Source: CAZUZS01 sp964624795 (GTDB lineage Bacteria; Calditrichota; Calditrichia; RBG-13-44-9). Taken from it: DNA of 7,028 bases. The notes beneath the pieces were generated by a model. The model saw only the letters and a program-made list of their open reading frames with translations. It did not search any database and was not told the origin of the DNA. Below are positions 1-6,057 of the stretch, in pieces. The stretch lies in assembly GCA_964624795.1 (NCBI GenBank), contig CAZUZS010000134.1, positions 1 to 7,028 on the forward strand, read 5' to 3'. The position numbers and the translations under genes were made by a program. Position 1 is the first letter of the stretch. Each line of letters opens with the position of its first letter.

Positions 1-2
1 AG

Positions 3-941
3 CGGGTGTTTCAGCACTTTTTCGATGCCGTTGTTCATTCCCAGCGCCACCTCTCCCAGCCGGTGTGAACCTTCGTCAGTTTCGATTATTTTACGCAGCG
101 CATCGCCGCCCCGGTCGGCCTGGTATTCGCGGATTACGCCGTTTTCAAATCGCAGGTAGATTCCCTGGATGGTGGTGCCGGTGTAAAACACCGGTAAATC
201 GACGAAAATCTCACCCTCTACCGAGTTGGCGTCCGGGCTGGTGAAAACCTCACCGTCCGGGAAGTTGTTTTTGCCGGTGCATTTTATGATATTGCGATCC
301 TGGATTTTCATGCGCAGTTCCAAATTCTTGCCGGTTGCGGGGTACTGAGTGCGGATGCGGATCATCTCACTTTTTCTCATCAAGCGGTAAATATCTTCTT
401 CCACTTCTTCCAGCAGCCGGGGATCGACGGTGGAAGCACCTACGATAACGCGGGTATATTCCTCCAGGCTCATGCCTTCCAGGTTGGCGAATCCCTGCGT
501 CGGGTAAAGGGTAAGCACCCACGGCTTGGCCAGACGAATGTTTTTGTACGGCTCGTCCACGCGCATCACCACTTTCGCGTTTTCATCCGGCAAGTTGGCG
601 AAAAGATCGGGATTTTCCGCGCCCAGAATCTCGATATACTTGGTCATGGCTTCGTAGCGTTTCAGATGCCATTCGGGAACCTGCTCAATCTGCGCAGTGG
701 TGCCGTGCCGGGCAATCGAGGCTCCCCACACCTTGCCGCGGTCATTATCCGGCGCCACAATGTTGATGTCGGCAATCGCGCCGGCGGCGAAAATTTTATC
801 CTGCAGTATGGAAATCAGCGGCCAGCAGATGTGCTCGCCCTTTATCATTACCACGTCCTCCGGTTTAATGCCGGAAAGGGAATGGTCGAGCAGGTAGTTG
901 GCCCAGGTTTCCAGATCTTTGTTTGAAATATTTGGTTGCAT
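3..941 (-). CDS. M29-family metallo-aminopeptidase (AmpS/AmpT-like), C-terminus cut by window edge
   Basis: The reading frame is open from an ATG at 941 to the left edge, giving 313 residues; the family is usually about 370-410 long, so the C-terminus is missing. It should remove N-terminal amino acids from peptides using a two-metal (Zn/Co) site in the cytoplasm. Family hallmarks seen are YPTQGFAN followed by MSLEEY (residues 146-162), FPDGEVFTSP with a probable metal ligand Glu231, and RLGEVALG with a probable ligand Glu297. These correspond to the first two metal-binding glutamates of Thermus aminopeptidase T; the later His/Tyr/Asp ligands would lie beyond the window. There is no signal peptide. 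The start is supported by a strong Shine-Dalgarno (GGAGGAG, about 5 bases before the ATG). The gene lies downstream of the toxin gene on the same strand, but the 168-bp AT-rich gap suggests its own promoter. Family assignment is firm; in vivo substrate is unknown. Confidence 0.92.
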   Translation of the reverse strand, partial: MQPNISNKDLETWANYLLDHSLSGIKPEDVVMIKGEHICWPLISILQDKIFAAGAIADINIVAPDNDRGKVWGASIARHGTTAQIEQVPEWHLKRYEAMTKYIEILGAENPDLFANLPDENAKVVMRVDEPYKNIRLAKPWVLTLYPTQGFANLEGMSLEEYTRVIVGASTVDPRLLEEVEEDIYRLMRKSEMIRIRTQYPATGKNLELRMKIQDRNIIKCTGKNNFPDGEVFTSPDANSVEGEIFVDLPVFYTGTTIQGIYLRFENGVIREYQADRGGDALRKIIETDEGSHRLGEVALGMNNGIEKVLKHP

Positions 942-1109
942 CTCACTCCTCCGTTCCTTTTTTCTATGAATAATTTTATCGTTTCACCACGAATTTGCAC
1001 GGACAAACAAATGAAATTTGAAGGAAGAAAATTTGAGCAATTCATTCCTTGTGCATATTTTAATCAACTACAAATACATGAACAATTTTAAATGAATATA
1101 TGGATAATT
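942..1109. other. AT-rich spacer between toxin and aminopeptidase genes
   Basis: No gene is supported here. On the minus strand a possible promoter for the aminopeptidase reads TTGTTC, 17 bases, TAAAAT (weak -35, good -10), before the gene. No convincing hairpin terminator follows the toxin stop codon. A short stretch around 981-1008 resembles worn copies of the CACGAA-type intergenic repeats seen in many environmental genomes, but a single copy cannot prove that. Confidence 0.4.
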
Positions 1110-1433
1110 TTACCTCAATAGTCTTTCGTACAGCAATTCCGGCAAATCTCTTCTTCCATCCAGGATACAGTGAATAAATACATTAGATTCAACAATCTCA
1201 TAAATAATTCTGTACGGTTTGTAGCGTATCTCCAGGTAATCATAAACCGAGACCATCTCCAATTCGGCGGGAATATGCCCACGTTTAGGGAATTCGGACA
1301 ATTGATTAAAAGTAGCTTCTATATTATCTATTAGATTTATCGCTTTATTTGGTGTATCATGCATGGCGACATAGGTGTAGATTTCAAACAGGTCTTCTTC
1401 TGCATCCTTTAGCAAAAATATTTTATATTTCAT
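1110..1433 (-). CDS. Type II toxin of the ParE/RelE superfamily
   Basis: A 107-residue protein, the normal length for this superfamily. It shows the usual layout: an N-terminal strand (KYKIFLL), a helical hairpin from about residue 10 to 47, the P-x-R-G turn (Pro49-Arg51-Gly52), then strands with basic residues (EIRYKPYRIIYEI, 68-80) and the C-terminal signature LDGRRDLPELLYERLL (91-106). Members either poison DNA gyrase (ParE type) or cut mRNA on the ribosome (RelE type); the sequence alone does not decide which. The ATG overlaps the antitoxin stop as ATGA, so the two are translationally coupled, typical of an antitoxin-toxin operon. Codon use is AT-rich (many ATA, CTA, AAA), unlike the neighbouring aminopeptidase and mtfA genes, which fits horizontal arrival. 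The frame is intact. Confidence 0.9.
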   Translation of the reverse strand: MKYKIFLLKDAEEDLFEIYTYVAMHDTPNKAINLIDNIEATFNQLSEFPKRGHIPAELEMVSVYDYLEIRYKPYRIIYEIVESNVFIHCILDGRRDLPELLYERLLR

Positions 1434-1717
1434 TTTGTATTCTGGTTTTCATTAATGTATCGGCGTAAATCTGAAAACACCTCATCCATTGGCCTATAAT
1501 TTTTCTCTTTCAGGTTTTTGCTACTCCGCGCCAGGATTTTGAGCAGTGCCAGACTTTCCTGTAATTGTTCATAGACCTTGACATCCTGAAGAACTACTTT
1601 TGCCTCACCATTCTGTGTAATAACCATCGTTTTTTGATTCGCCGAAATATCTTTTACAATTTCGGAAGCATGGGCCTTTAAATAGCTGATTGGTTTTATG
1701 GCCTCACTTGGTTTCAT
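1430..1717 (-). CDS. Type II antitoxin of the Phd/YefM family
   Basis: A 95-residue protein. The N-terminal two-thirds (about 4-60) has the Phd/YefM DNA-binding fold: IKPISYLKAHASEIVKDI, then TMVITQNGEAKVVLQDVKVYEQL, the classic 'vItqnGea-vvl-d---ye' pattern. The charged tail (about 65-95) is the likely toxin-binding part. It should neutralise the toxin encoded just downstream and, as dimer or complex, repress the shared promoter. The start ATG at 1717 is supported by an AAGGAGA Shine-Dalgarno 6 bases upstream, at 1724-1730. A good promoter with an overlapping palindrome lies directly upstream. It is AT-rich like its partner. Confidence 0.92.
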   Translation of the reverse strand: MKPSEAIKPISYLKAHASEIVKDISANQKTMVITQNGEAKVVLQDVKVYEQLQESLALLKILARSSKNLKEKNYRPMDEVFSDLRRYINENQNTK

Positions 1718-1737
1718 ATTGGATCTCCTTTTGATTC

Positions 1738-1778
1738 GACCATAATATAGTCCGAATTAAGGTCAATATCAACCGGTT
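1738..1778 (-). promoter_or_regulatory. Promoter and candidate operator of the toxin-antitoxin operon
   Basis: On the minus strand a sigma70-type promoter reads TTGATA (1772-1767), a 17-base spacer, then TATATT (1749-1744), about 27 bases before the antitoxin start codon. A 15-bp near-palindrome, GACCATAATATAGTC on the plus strand (1738-1752, one mismatched pair), covers the whole -10 box. A perfect 8-bp palindrome AACCGGTT (1771-1778) abuts the -35 box. Overlap of a palindrome with the -10 box is what autorepression by a Phd/YefM protein would require; which palindrome is bound is inference. Confidence 0.6.
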
Positions 1779-1865
1779 AATAATGAAATCCTGAGAAATC
1801 TTACGAGTGCATCAGATTGTCGGCCAGGCCGGGGATATTCCTTTGGAGGCCGGAATTCAGGAACT

Positions 1866-2660
1866 TTATGCCCCGGCATCATCCCCGCACGGGCCATTCC
1901 TCCACTCCGCCGGGTCCTGCTGGTAGAACAGCCGAAATTGTTCGTACAAATCGGGATGGCGGGCTTTCAACTGCCGCGGTTTCTCGAAGAAGAATTCGGT
2001 GACCACCGCGAAAAACTCTGCCGGGTTGGTAGCGCCATATTCATCGATGAACGTAGCCCGGTGATGTTCGATGTTTTCCAGTAAAGACCGGTATTCTTTT
2101 CCCAGCACCCGCGCCCAGGCGATATACATGGAGCGCCGGGGCAGGAGCGGCGCTCCTTCCGCTGCACCGGATTCGTTGTCCAACTGGTGCGCGAATTCAT
2201 GGAATACCACGTTGTGCCCGTCGCGAATATCTGATGCCCCCTGCACGACGTCATCCCATGACAGGACCAGGTTGCCGAAGGACCACGATTCGCCCAGGCG
2301 CACCTGCTCGCCTTCCAGGATGGTGCCGTCAGGGAGCGGTTGCACCACATGCGCGACATAGGAATGCGGGTAGACAAGGATCGATCTCAGCGTGGGATAA
2401 AATTCCGTTTGGCGTCCCAAAAGCAAAACGCAGGCCTGTGCAGCAATGGTTAGCCGGATTTCATCGGTTACCTGCAACCCGCCGCAGCCCTCGAACCACT
2501 TTTCCGCCAGGAACACCTGAATGAGTCCCTGTAATTCCTGCTGTTTTTCGTTCGGCAGGCAACGGTAGTACGGCACATTTCGTTTTACAATTTCCAGCCA
2601 GGCGTCGGGCAGCGGCTGGTTCATCAATTTCCTGCGGCGTCTTTTTTTCAACCCGAACAT
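1866..2660 (-). CDS. mtfA: MtfA-like zinc metallopeptidase (M90 family)
   Basis: A 264-residue protein, essentially the length of E. coli MtfA (265). The gluzincin signature is intact: HEFAHQLD with zinc ligands His154 and His158 and catalytic Glu155, and the third ligand Glu215 in NPAEFFAV. Other family blocks are the ILVYP strand (94-98), ESWSFGNLVLSWDDV (124-138) and the C-terminal FRLFYQQDP (242-250). In E. coli MtfA is a cytoplasmic aminopeptidase-like enzyme that binds the repressor Mlc and so affects glucose PTS genes; whether that holds in this organism is unknown. There is no signal peptide; the first 12 residues are very basic (KKRRRRK). The start codon at 2660 has only a weak Shine-Dalgarno (GGTGAG). 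It lies 77 bp downstream of ydfG on the same strand, so co-transcription is possible. No clear terminator follows it. Confidence 0.93.
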   Translation of the reverse strand: MFGLKKRRRRKLMNQPLPDAWLEIVKRNVPYYRCLPNEKQQELQGLIQVFLAEKWFEGCGGLQVTDEIRLTIAAQACVLLLGRQTEFYPTLRSILVYPHSYVAHVVQPLPDGTILEGEQVRLGESWSFGNLVLSWDDVVQGASDIRDGHNVVFHEFAHQLDNESGAAEGAPLLPRRSMYIAWARVLGKEYRSLLENIEHHRATFIDEYGATNPAEFFAVVTEFFFEKPRQLKARHPDLYEQFRLFYQQDPAEWRNGPCGDDAGA

Positions 2661-2737
2661 ATTATCTCACCATGAATCATCTTCAAAGAATTATACTCTC
2701 GAATGAAGACAGCTTCCAAAATTTCTGCAGATCATCC

Positions 2738-3496
2738 TTACTTTTCCCGATGAATCGAGAAACCGTTCCACGCCTGGGAGGTCGGCATTACTTCAACACT
2801 GTTTATGTTGACGTGTGCCGGTTGGCTGGCGACCCAGTAAACGATCTCTGCAATATCATCGCCGGTGAGCGGTTTGGCTCCCTCATAGACTTTTGCCGCT
2901 TTTTGTTCGTCGCCATGAAAGCGCACGATGGAAAATTCGGTTTCTGCCAGGCCCGGCTCTATGTTTGTCACGCGGATGGGCGTGCCCAAAAGATCGGCCC
3001 GCAGATTCCGCGAAAAGTGGTTGACAAATGCCTTGGTCGCACCGTACACATTTCCGCCCGGATACGGCCAGCTTCCGGCAATAGAGCCGATATTGATAAT
3101 ATGTCCGCTGTTTCTTTGCACCATTCCCGGCAGAATTGCCCGGGTGCAGTACAACAGACCTTTTATGTTGGTGTCCACCATCGTATCCCAGTCATCCAGA
3201 TCGGCTTTATCGGCGGATTCCAGTCCCAGCGCCAGACCGGCGTTGTTGACCAGGATGTCAATGTTCCGATAATTTTCGGGAAGGCGGCGGATGGCATCGT
3301 TGACAGCCTGTCTGTCCCGCACATCCAGGGACAGAATATGTACGTCGGCTTTTCCCTTCAACTCGTCCTGCAGTTTTTTCAACTGCTCCATCCTTCGCGC
3401 AGCCAGAACCAGCCGCCCACCTCCTTCTGCAAATCGTCTTGCGCAGCTTTCGCCGAAACCGGCAGATGCACCGGTAATTAATACGGTTCCTTTCAT
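2738..3496 (-). CDS. ydfG: YdfG-like NADP-dependent short-chain dehydrogenase
   Basis: A 252-residue classical SDR. Seen in order: nucleotide-binding TGASAGFG (8-15); ARR (33-35), where arginines after the second strand favour NADP; LDV (57-59); NNAG (84-87); catalytic Asn110, Ser138, Tyr151 and Lys155 (YGATK); and PGLAETEF (181-188). Long stretches follow E. coli YdfG closely (GHIINIGSIAGSWPYPGG and the tail PAHVNIN...), so the likely activity is oxidation of 3-hydroxy acids such as L-allo-threonine, serine or 3-hydroxypropionate, in the cytoplasm. I chose the ATG at 3496 because a strong AGGAGAGGAG Shine-Dalgarno (3500-3509) lies just upstream; an in-frame ATG at 3520 would place that site inside the gene. 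A possible -10 (TACAAT, 3536-3531) lies upstream with a poor -35. Exact substrate is inferred. Confidence 0.93.
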   Translation of the reverse strand: MKGTVLITGASAGFGESCARRFAEGGGRLVLAARRMEQLKKLQDELKGKADVHILSLDVRDRQAVNDAIRRLPENYRNIDILVNNAGLALGLESADKADLDDWDTMVDTNIKGLLYCTRAILPGMVQRNSGHIINIGSIAGSWPYPGGNVYGATKAFVNHFSRNLRADLLGTPIRVTNIEPGLAETEFSIVRFHGDEQKAAKVYEGAKPLTGDDIAEIVYWVASQPAHVNINSVEVMPTSQAWNGFSIHREK

Positions 3497-3773
3497 AGTC
3501 TCCTCTCCTTTTGCAACCATAAGCTAACAAATTGTATTCGCATTTCGTCCTTTAGTTTCTTTAGCGCAGATCGGTGGCCTGAACTAAAATAGAAGTCAGC
3601 CGATTGCCATATTTCGGGAAAGCCCGCTGGAGGAAAGACATTGATCCCTAAGTTCCATTCCGCGAGGGCTATCGATCACTCCTGAGTGTGGCGAAACCCG
3701 GTTCTGGGGAATAACAAAATTTGGCCCTCCGAAGTCCCAACTATTGGCTGCAAAATTGTACTTTGCGACAACT
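3497..3773. other. Non-coding spacer with small hairpins, possible repeat relic
   Basis: No gene is supported. The end near 3500-3540 holds the ydfG ribosome site and a candidate -10. From about 3590 to 3736 the sequence is more GC-rich than the other spacers, with small inverted repeats (CGGG-AAAG-CCCG at 3615-3626; CACTC-CT-GAGTG near 3678-3689). GAAGTC occurs at both ends (3592-3597 and 3731-3736) in direct orientation. A 67-codon minus-strand frame crosses it and runs into the end of the next gene; it has no ribosome site and no recognisable product. It could be a dispersed repeat or a decayed gene; neither is shown. Confidence 0.35.
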
Positions 3774-4250
3774 CTACTTCTCTGTCTTTTCCAGATCAAT
3801 AAATTTCGATTTGGCTTTCTCTTCGATCAATTGATCGATATCGTCGGAATAGGAAAATGAGAAAGTCAGCCATTTGTCCTTCGGTTTGTAGAACTCAAAA
3901 TTGAAGCTCAGCGGCTGGCGGCCAAACGCCACAAAATATTGGATAAATACGAAGCGGGAAGCCACCTTTTCTTCAATCAGGAGCTCGTTATCCAGGTAAT
4001 CTCCCACCACCTTATCCAGCCCGATGAACTGGGTTTTCAGCTTCTGGACATCGTCCGATTTGGCGGAGAACCAGGGATTATCGGCATAAATGAAGTTTAT
4101 GGCGTCCGCGTAATTGCCGGTACTCAGCTTTTCGAAGAATGTGTTGATGGTATCATGGTAGCTGTCATTCTCATCTGAAGCGCCCGCAATGCCGTATGCC
4201 AAAACCAGCATTGCCACAATCACGAATAGAAAAAAAGATCGTTTTCCCAT
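3774..4250 (-). CDS. Secreted protein of unknown function, possibly NTF2-like fold
   Basis: A 158-residue protein with a clear Sec signal peptide: MGKR, a hydrophobic core (about 5-20), and a likely signal peptidase I site after AGA (residue 24), leaving about 134 residues in the periplasm or outside. The mature part begins with a helix-rich segment (DTINTFFEKLSTGNYADAINFIY, about 33-55) and continues into alternating strands rich in Phe/Tyr (FVFIQYFVAFG; LSFNFEFYKPKDKWLTFSFSYSDDI). Helices with a 'large enough loss of substrate by dose' pattern are not seen; rather, the 'ffekLstGnYadAi' helix followed by curved strands resembles NTF2-like DUF4864/DUF3887-type secreted domains. That is a resemblance by eye only. 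No catalytic motif is visible. The ATG at 4250 has a GAGGAG ribosome site about 8 bases upstream. A terminator lies between it and the upstream gene, so it is probably transcribed on its own. Confidence 0.8.
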   Translation of the reverse strand: MGKRSFFLFVIVAMLVLAYGIAGASDENDSYHDTINTFFEKLSTGNYADAINFIYADNPWFSAKSDDVQKLKTQFIGLDKVVGDYLDNELLIEEKVASRFVFIQYFVAFGRQPLSFNFEFYKPKDKWLTFSFSYSDDIDQLIEEKAKSKFIDLEKTEK

Positions 4251-4289
4251 GATGAATTCTCCTCTTTAATTTATTTGGAATCTCATTGT

Positions 4290-4343
4290 AAAAAGCAACT
4301 GCCCACTTCGGAGTCTAAAATAACTTCAAAAATGGGCAGTTGC
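4290..4343 (-). terminator. Rho-independent terminator downstream of the 4469-5071 gene
   Basis: A perfect 11-bp inverted repeat: GCAACTGCCCA at 4295-4305 and TGGGCAGTTGC at 4333-4343, with a 27-base loop. Read on the minus strand the second arm is followed directly by five T (4294-4290). This is the right orientation to end transcripts from the gene at 4469-5071, although it lies 125 bases past that stop codon and only about 40 bases before the next start codon. The long loop is larger than in a typical terminator. Confidence 0.65.
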
Positions 4344-4378
4344 AAACCTTGCAGGACATAAGATTTTTCTCCCTTGGA

Positions 4379-4450
4379 TGCGGGCCGCTACCGGAACAGG
4401 GCAAGGAAATCCTGATCGTAAAAAAAACGATTCCCCTCATTTGGCCCGCA
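4379..4450. other. Nested inverted repeats downstream of the 4469-5071 gene
   Basis: An outer 8-bp perfect inverted repeat, TGCGGGCC (4379-4386) with GGCCCGCA (4443-4450), encloses an inner one, ATCGT (4415-4419) with ACGAT (4427-4431) around an all-A loop on the plus strand (all-T on the minus strand). It starts within 20 bases of the stop codon of the minus-strand gene. It could be a 3'-UTR stabilising structure, part of a small RNA, or a second weak terminator. No function is assigned. Confidence 0.4.
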
Positions 4451-4468
4451 AAGGGACAAGCGAGTTTA

Positions 4469-5071
4469 TTACGATTTCAGGAAAGATTTCAGTTTTGCAA
4501 AATCGATTGCCTTGGCGTAATCGTATAATTGGCCCTTGCTGCTAAGGCCGGAGCCGTTAACGGTAATGAGCATGCGGTTTTCGATGACGATTTGGAGCTG
4601 CCCCGACTTATCCGACTCGCTCCATTCTTCAACGGCTTTCTCTCCATTGACGGTAACCACTTTATTTCCTCCCAGGAACATGGGATTTCCTAACATCATC
4701 ATCACACTGCTAAGCAACGGTGAATCCGATACAAGCTCGATTTTTACCGAGGTGGCGCCGTCGTTTGTAGTGTAATTTCGGCTTACGGATATCCCACCAC
4801 CCATGAAGGCAGTCCCAACACCACCGCCTTCAAAATCTTCCGCGTCCCAGCCGGACAAAGGCTGGGGAAACGCTGTTTTGTAACGGTCGACCTGAAGCGA
4901 CTGGATTTGTCCCACCGCGAAATTCAACTCGGCAATTGCCTCGCTATATTTTCCCTGGGTATATAGTGCTTTGGCCTTATCAATTTGGTCCGATACCTCG
5001 TCGGCGTAAACGAGGGTTCCCATCAAAGCAACCACGATTGTCAATACACAAATCTTTACCGTAATTCTCAT
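4469..5071 (-). CDS. Secreted protein of unknown function with TPR-like N-terminus
   Basis: A 200-residue protein with a Sec signal peptide (MRITVKI then a hydrophobic core to about 20) and a likely cleavage after VYA (residue 23). Residues 24-58 form a single TPR-like helical pair (QIDKAKALYTQGKYSEAIAELNFAV). After this comes a linker (SGWDAEDFEGGG), a glycine-rich turn (FMGGGISVSRNY), then strands (SVKIELVSDSPLL; KVVTVNGEKAVEEW; QLQIVIENRMLITVNGSG) that end in a helix (LYDYAKAIDFAKLKSFL). I recognise this as a conserved hypothetical architecture in Gram-negative bacteria, with no known activity and no catalytic motif. It is probably periplasmic. The ATG at 5071 has a GGGAG ribosome site about 9 bases upstream, and a possible extended -10 (TGCCATAAT) sits about 50 bases upstream. 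Confidence 0.82.
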   Translation of the reverse strand: MRITVKICVLTIVVALMGTLVYADEVSDQIDKAKALYTQGKYSEAIAELNFAVGQIQSLQVDRYKTAFPQPLSGWDAEDFEGGGVGTAFMGGGISVSRNYTTNDGATSVKIELVSDSPLLSSVMMMLGNPMFLGGNKVVTVNGEKAVEEWSESDKSGQLQIVIENRMLITVNGSGLSSKGQLYDYAKAIDFAKLKSFLKS

Positions 5072-5121
5072 ACAACAGTTCTCCCTTATTAAAGTTAGGA
5101 TTAGTTAATCTTACCAGAAGT

Positions 5122-5130
5122 ATTATGGCA
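5122..5130 (-). promoter_or_regulatory. Possible extended -10 promoter for the 4469-5071 gene
   Basis: Minus strand TGCCATAAT (5130-5122): a TG motif one base ahead of a CATAAT -10 box, about 50 bases before the start codon. No good -35 accompanies it, so this is a weak call. Confidence 0.3.
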
Positions 5131-5169
5131 AAATGTTTTCCTGTCCCGGAATATCATCAAAATGGGTGA

Positions 5170-5200
5170 ACTCCCGGTATGCCAGTGAACCGGCCAGAGT
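5170..5200 (-). terminator. Weak hairpin just after the Pycsar-TM-like gene
   Basis: An imperfect inverted repeat: ACTCCCGG (5170-5177) pairs with CCGG and ACTC's complement AGT-side arms ending at 5200, with a 3-base bulge and about 12-base loop. It begins 7 bases past the stop codon of the minus-strand gene. The following T-run is poor (CATTTT), so termination strength is doubtful. Confidence 0.3.
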
Positions 5201-5206
5201 CGATCG

Positions 5207-5737
5207 TCACACAAAAAGAACTATAAAAAGCATGACCAGGCCGCTGGCCAGGAGTCCAATAATGAATGATATATAAGCCAGCGTCACATAGCGATATTTT
5301 TTTTGTGCCAAAAAAACACCCAGTGTGTAAACTTCCCGCACTTGCGTCTCATAAGTGCGGGACGGATCGTTCATCACTTTTTCCATGGCATCTTTGAATT
5401 CATCATAACTCAGCCGGATGAAATTCCCAAAAAATAAAAGATTAAAAACCGGGCTGTTCACATCCGGTTTCGGACCGTGTTTAATTGGCATGTTGACTTT
5501 GGGCATTACCGTATAAGCAGCCAGAACAATCGTCACCAGACAGAACCCGATCAAAATAATTGCCGCCCATTTAATGTGCGGCTCGGTAACATAGCGGATG
5601 GAGAGCGTAATGAGGACGGACGAAATCGTCAGCAAAATGTTTGCTTTCAGATCGGCCATCGAACTAAGTTGTACGTGATGATCTCTGGTTTGCCGCATCA
5701 TGTGATCGAGGTGCGCGCCGGGTTGGTCAATTTTCAT
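5207..5737 (-). CDS. Pycsar-TM effector-family membrane protein (PF18967, DUF5706), solo
   Basis: A 176-residue inner-membrane protein with the full PF18967 layout. Seen: an amphipathic N-terminal helix leading to the hallmark HHVQLSSMADLKANILLTISS (about 20-40), which runs into TM1 (about 33-50); TM2 (about 56-77) ending MPKV; a cytosolic loop with NLLFFGNFIRLSYDEF (99-114) and the helix MEKVMNDPSRTYETQVREVYTLG; then LAQKKYRYVTLAY entering TM3 (about 151-176). In Pycsar anti-phage systems such proteins sense cCMP or cUMP made by a PycC cyclase and damage the membrane; in Bacteroidota the domain is also often fused to an HD domain. Here there is neither a fused domain nor a cyclase neighbour in the window, so its role is uncertain. 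I chose the ATG at 5737, which has CGGAG 8 bases upstream; a GTG at 5815 would add 26 unconserved residues and has no ribosome site. Confidence 0.85.
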   Translation of the reverse strand: MKIDQPGAHLDHMMRQTRDHHVQLSSMADLKANILLTISSVLITLSIRYVTEPHIKWAAIILIGFCLVTIVLAAYTVMPKVNMPIKHGPKPDVNSPVFNLLFFGNFIRLSYDEFKDAMEKVMNDPSRTYETQVREVYTLGVFLAQKKYRYVTLAYISFIIGLLASGLVMLFIVLFV

Positions 5738-5903
5738 CAGAGCATCTCCGTTTAATGGATTCCTGTAACCATTTTTCACGTTCAAATTTAAATCCATTTT
5801 CAACCGACACGACACAACAAAATTTTTTCAGCCAATAATTTATTATTGCCTGGAGGCATTGATTAATTGCATTATTTGGGGAAAGAGCGGATTCAGGTGT
5901 TTC

Positions 5904-5912
5904 TGTTATAAT
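5904..5912 (+). promoter_or_regulatory. Extended -10 promoter, probably for mscL
   Basis: TGTTATAAT: a perfect TATAAT (5907-5912) preceded by TG one base ahead, i.e. an extended -10, which can work without a good -35; none is seen at the 16-18 base spacings. A start near 5919 would give mscL a leader of about 200 bases, which is long. Confidence 0.55.
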
Positions 5913-5920
5913 ATTTCTGT

Positions 5921-5947
5921 TCCCTGGTGATCCGAAATTTTCAGGGA
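5921..5947 (+). promoter_or_regulatory. Hairpin at the 5' end of the presumed mscL leader
   Basis: TCCCTG (5921-5926) pairs with CAGGGA (5942-5947) around a 15-base loop, right where the mRNA from the extended -10 would begin. A 5'-end hairpin can protect mRNA; no T-run follows, so it is not a terminator. Confidence 0.35.
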
Positions 5948-6038
5948 CGATTATTGAAGATTCTCATTCCTCGTTTTGCGCTTGATATTTATTGCGTCAT
6001 CAAATGAATGAGCGGCACCACAATTCTGATATTGGATA

Positions 6039-6057
6039 TTAATCAACGTTTGATTAA
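6039..6057 (+). promoter_or_regulatory. 8-bp inverted repeat upstream of mscL (candidate operator)
   Basis: TTAATCAACGTTTGATTAA: perfect 8-bp arms TTAATCAA/TTGATTAA around a 3-base centre, 58 bases before the mscL start. Further copies of the ATCAA half-motif follow (around 6076-6100). A dimeric regulator site is plausible; AT-rich chance pairing is the alternative. Confidence 0.35.

Noticed and set aside
848..1045. Minus-strand open frame of 65 codons overlapping the aminopeptidase start
   Set aside because: It runs in a different frame through the well-supported N-terminus and ribosome site of the aminopeptidase gene.
1820..1857. GGCC-rich inverted repeats after mtfA, considered as a terminator
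   Set aside because: The arms are short and self-complementary with awkward loops, and no T-run follows on either strand.
2672..3481. Long plus-strand open frame of 269 codons
   Set aside because: It is antisense to the ydfG gene, which has all SDR motifs and a strong ribosome site; the plus-strand product resembles no family and is cysteine- and histidine-rich, as mirror frames often are.
3596..3799. Minus-strand open frame of 67 codons
   Set aside because: No ribosome site, overlaps the end of the secreted-protein gene in another frame, and no recognisable domain.
5738..5815. N-terminal extension of the Pycsar-TM-like protein from a GTG at 5815
   Set aside because: The added 26 residues are unlike the family, there is no ribosome site before the GTG, and a good one precedes the ATG at 5737.
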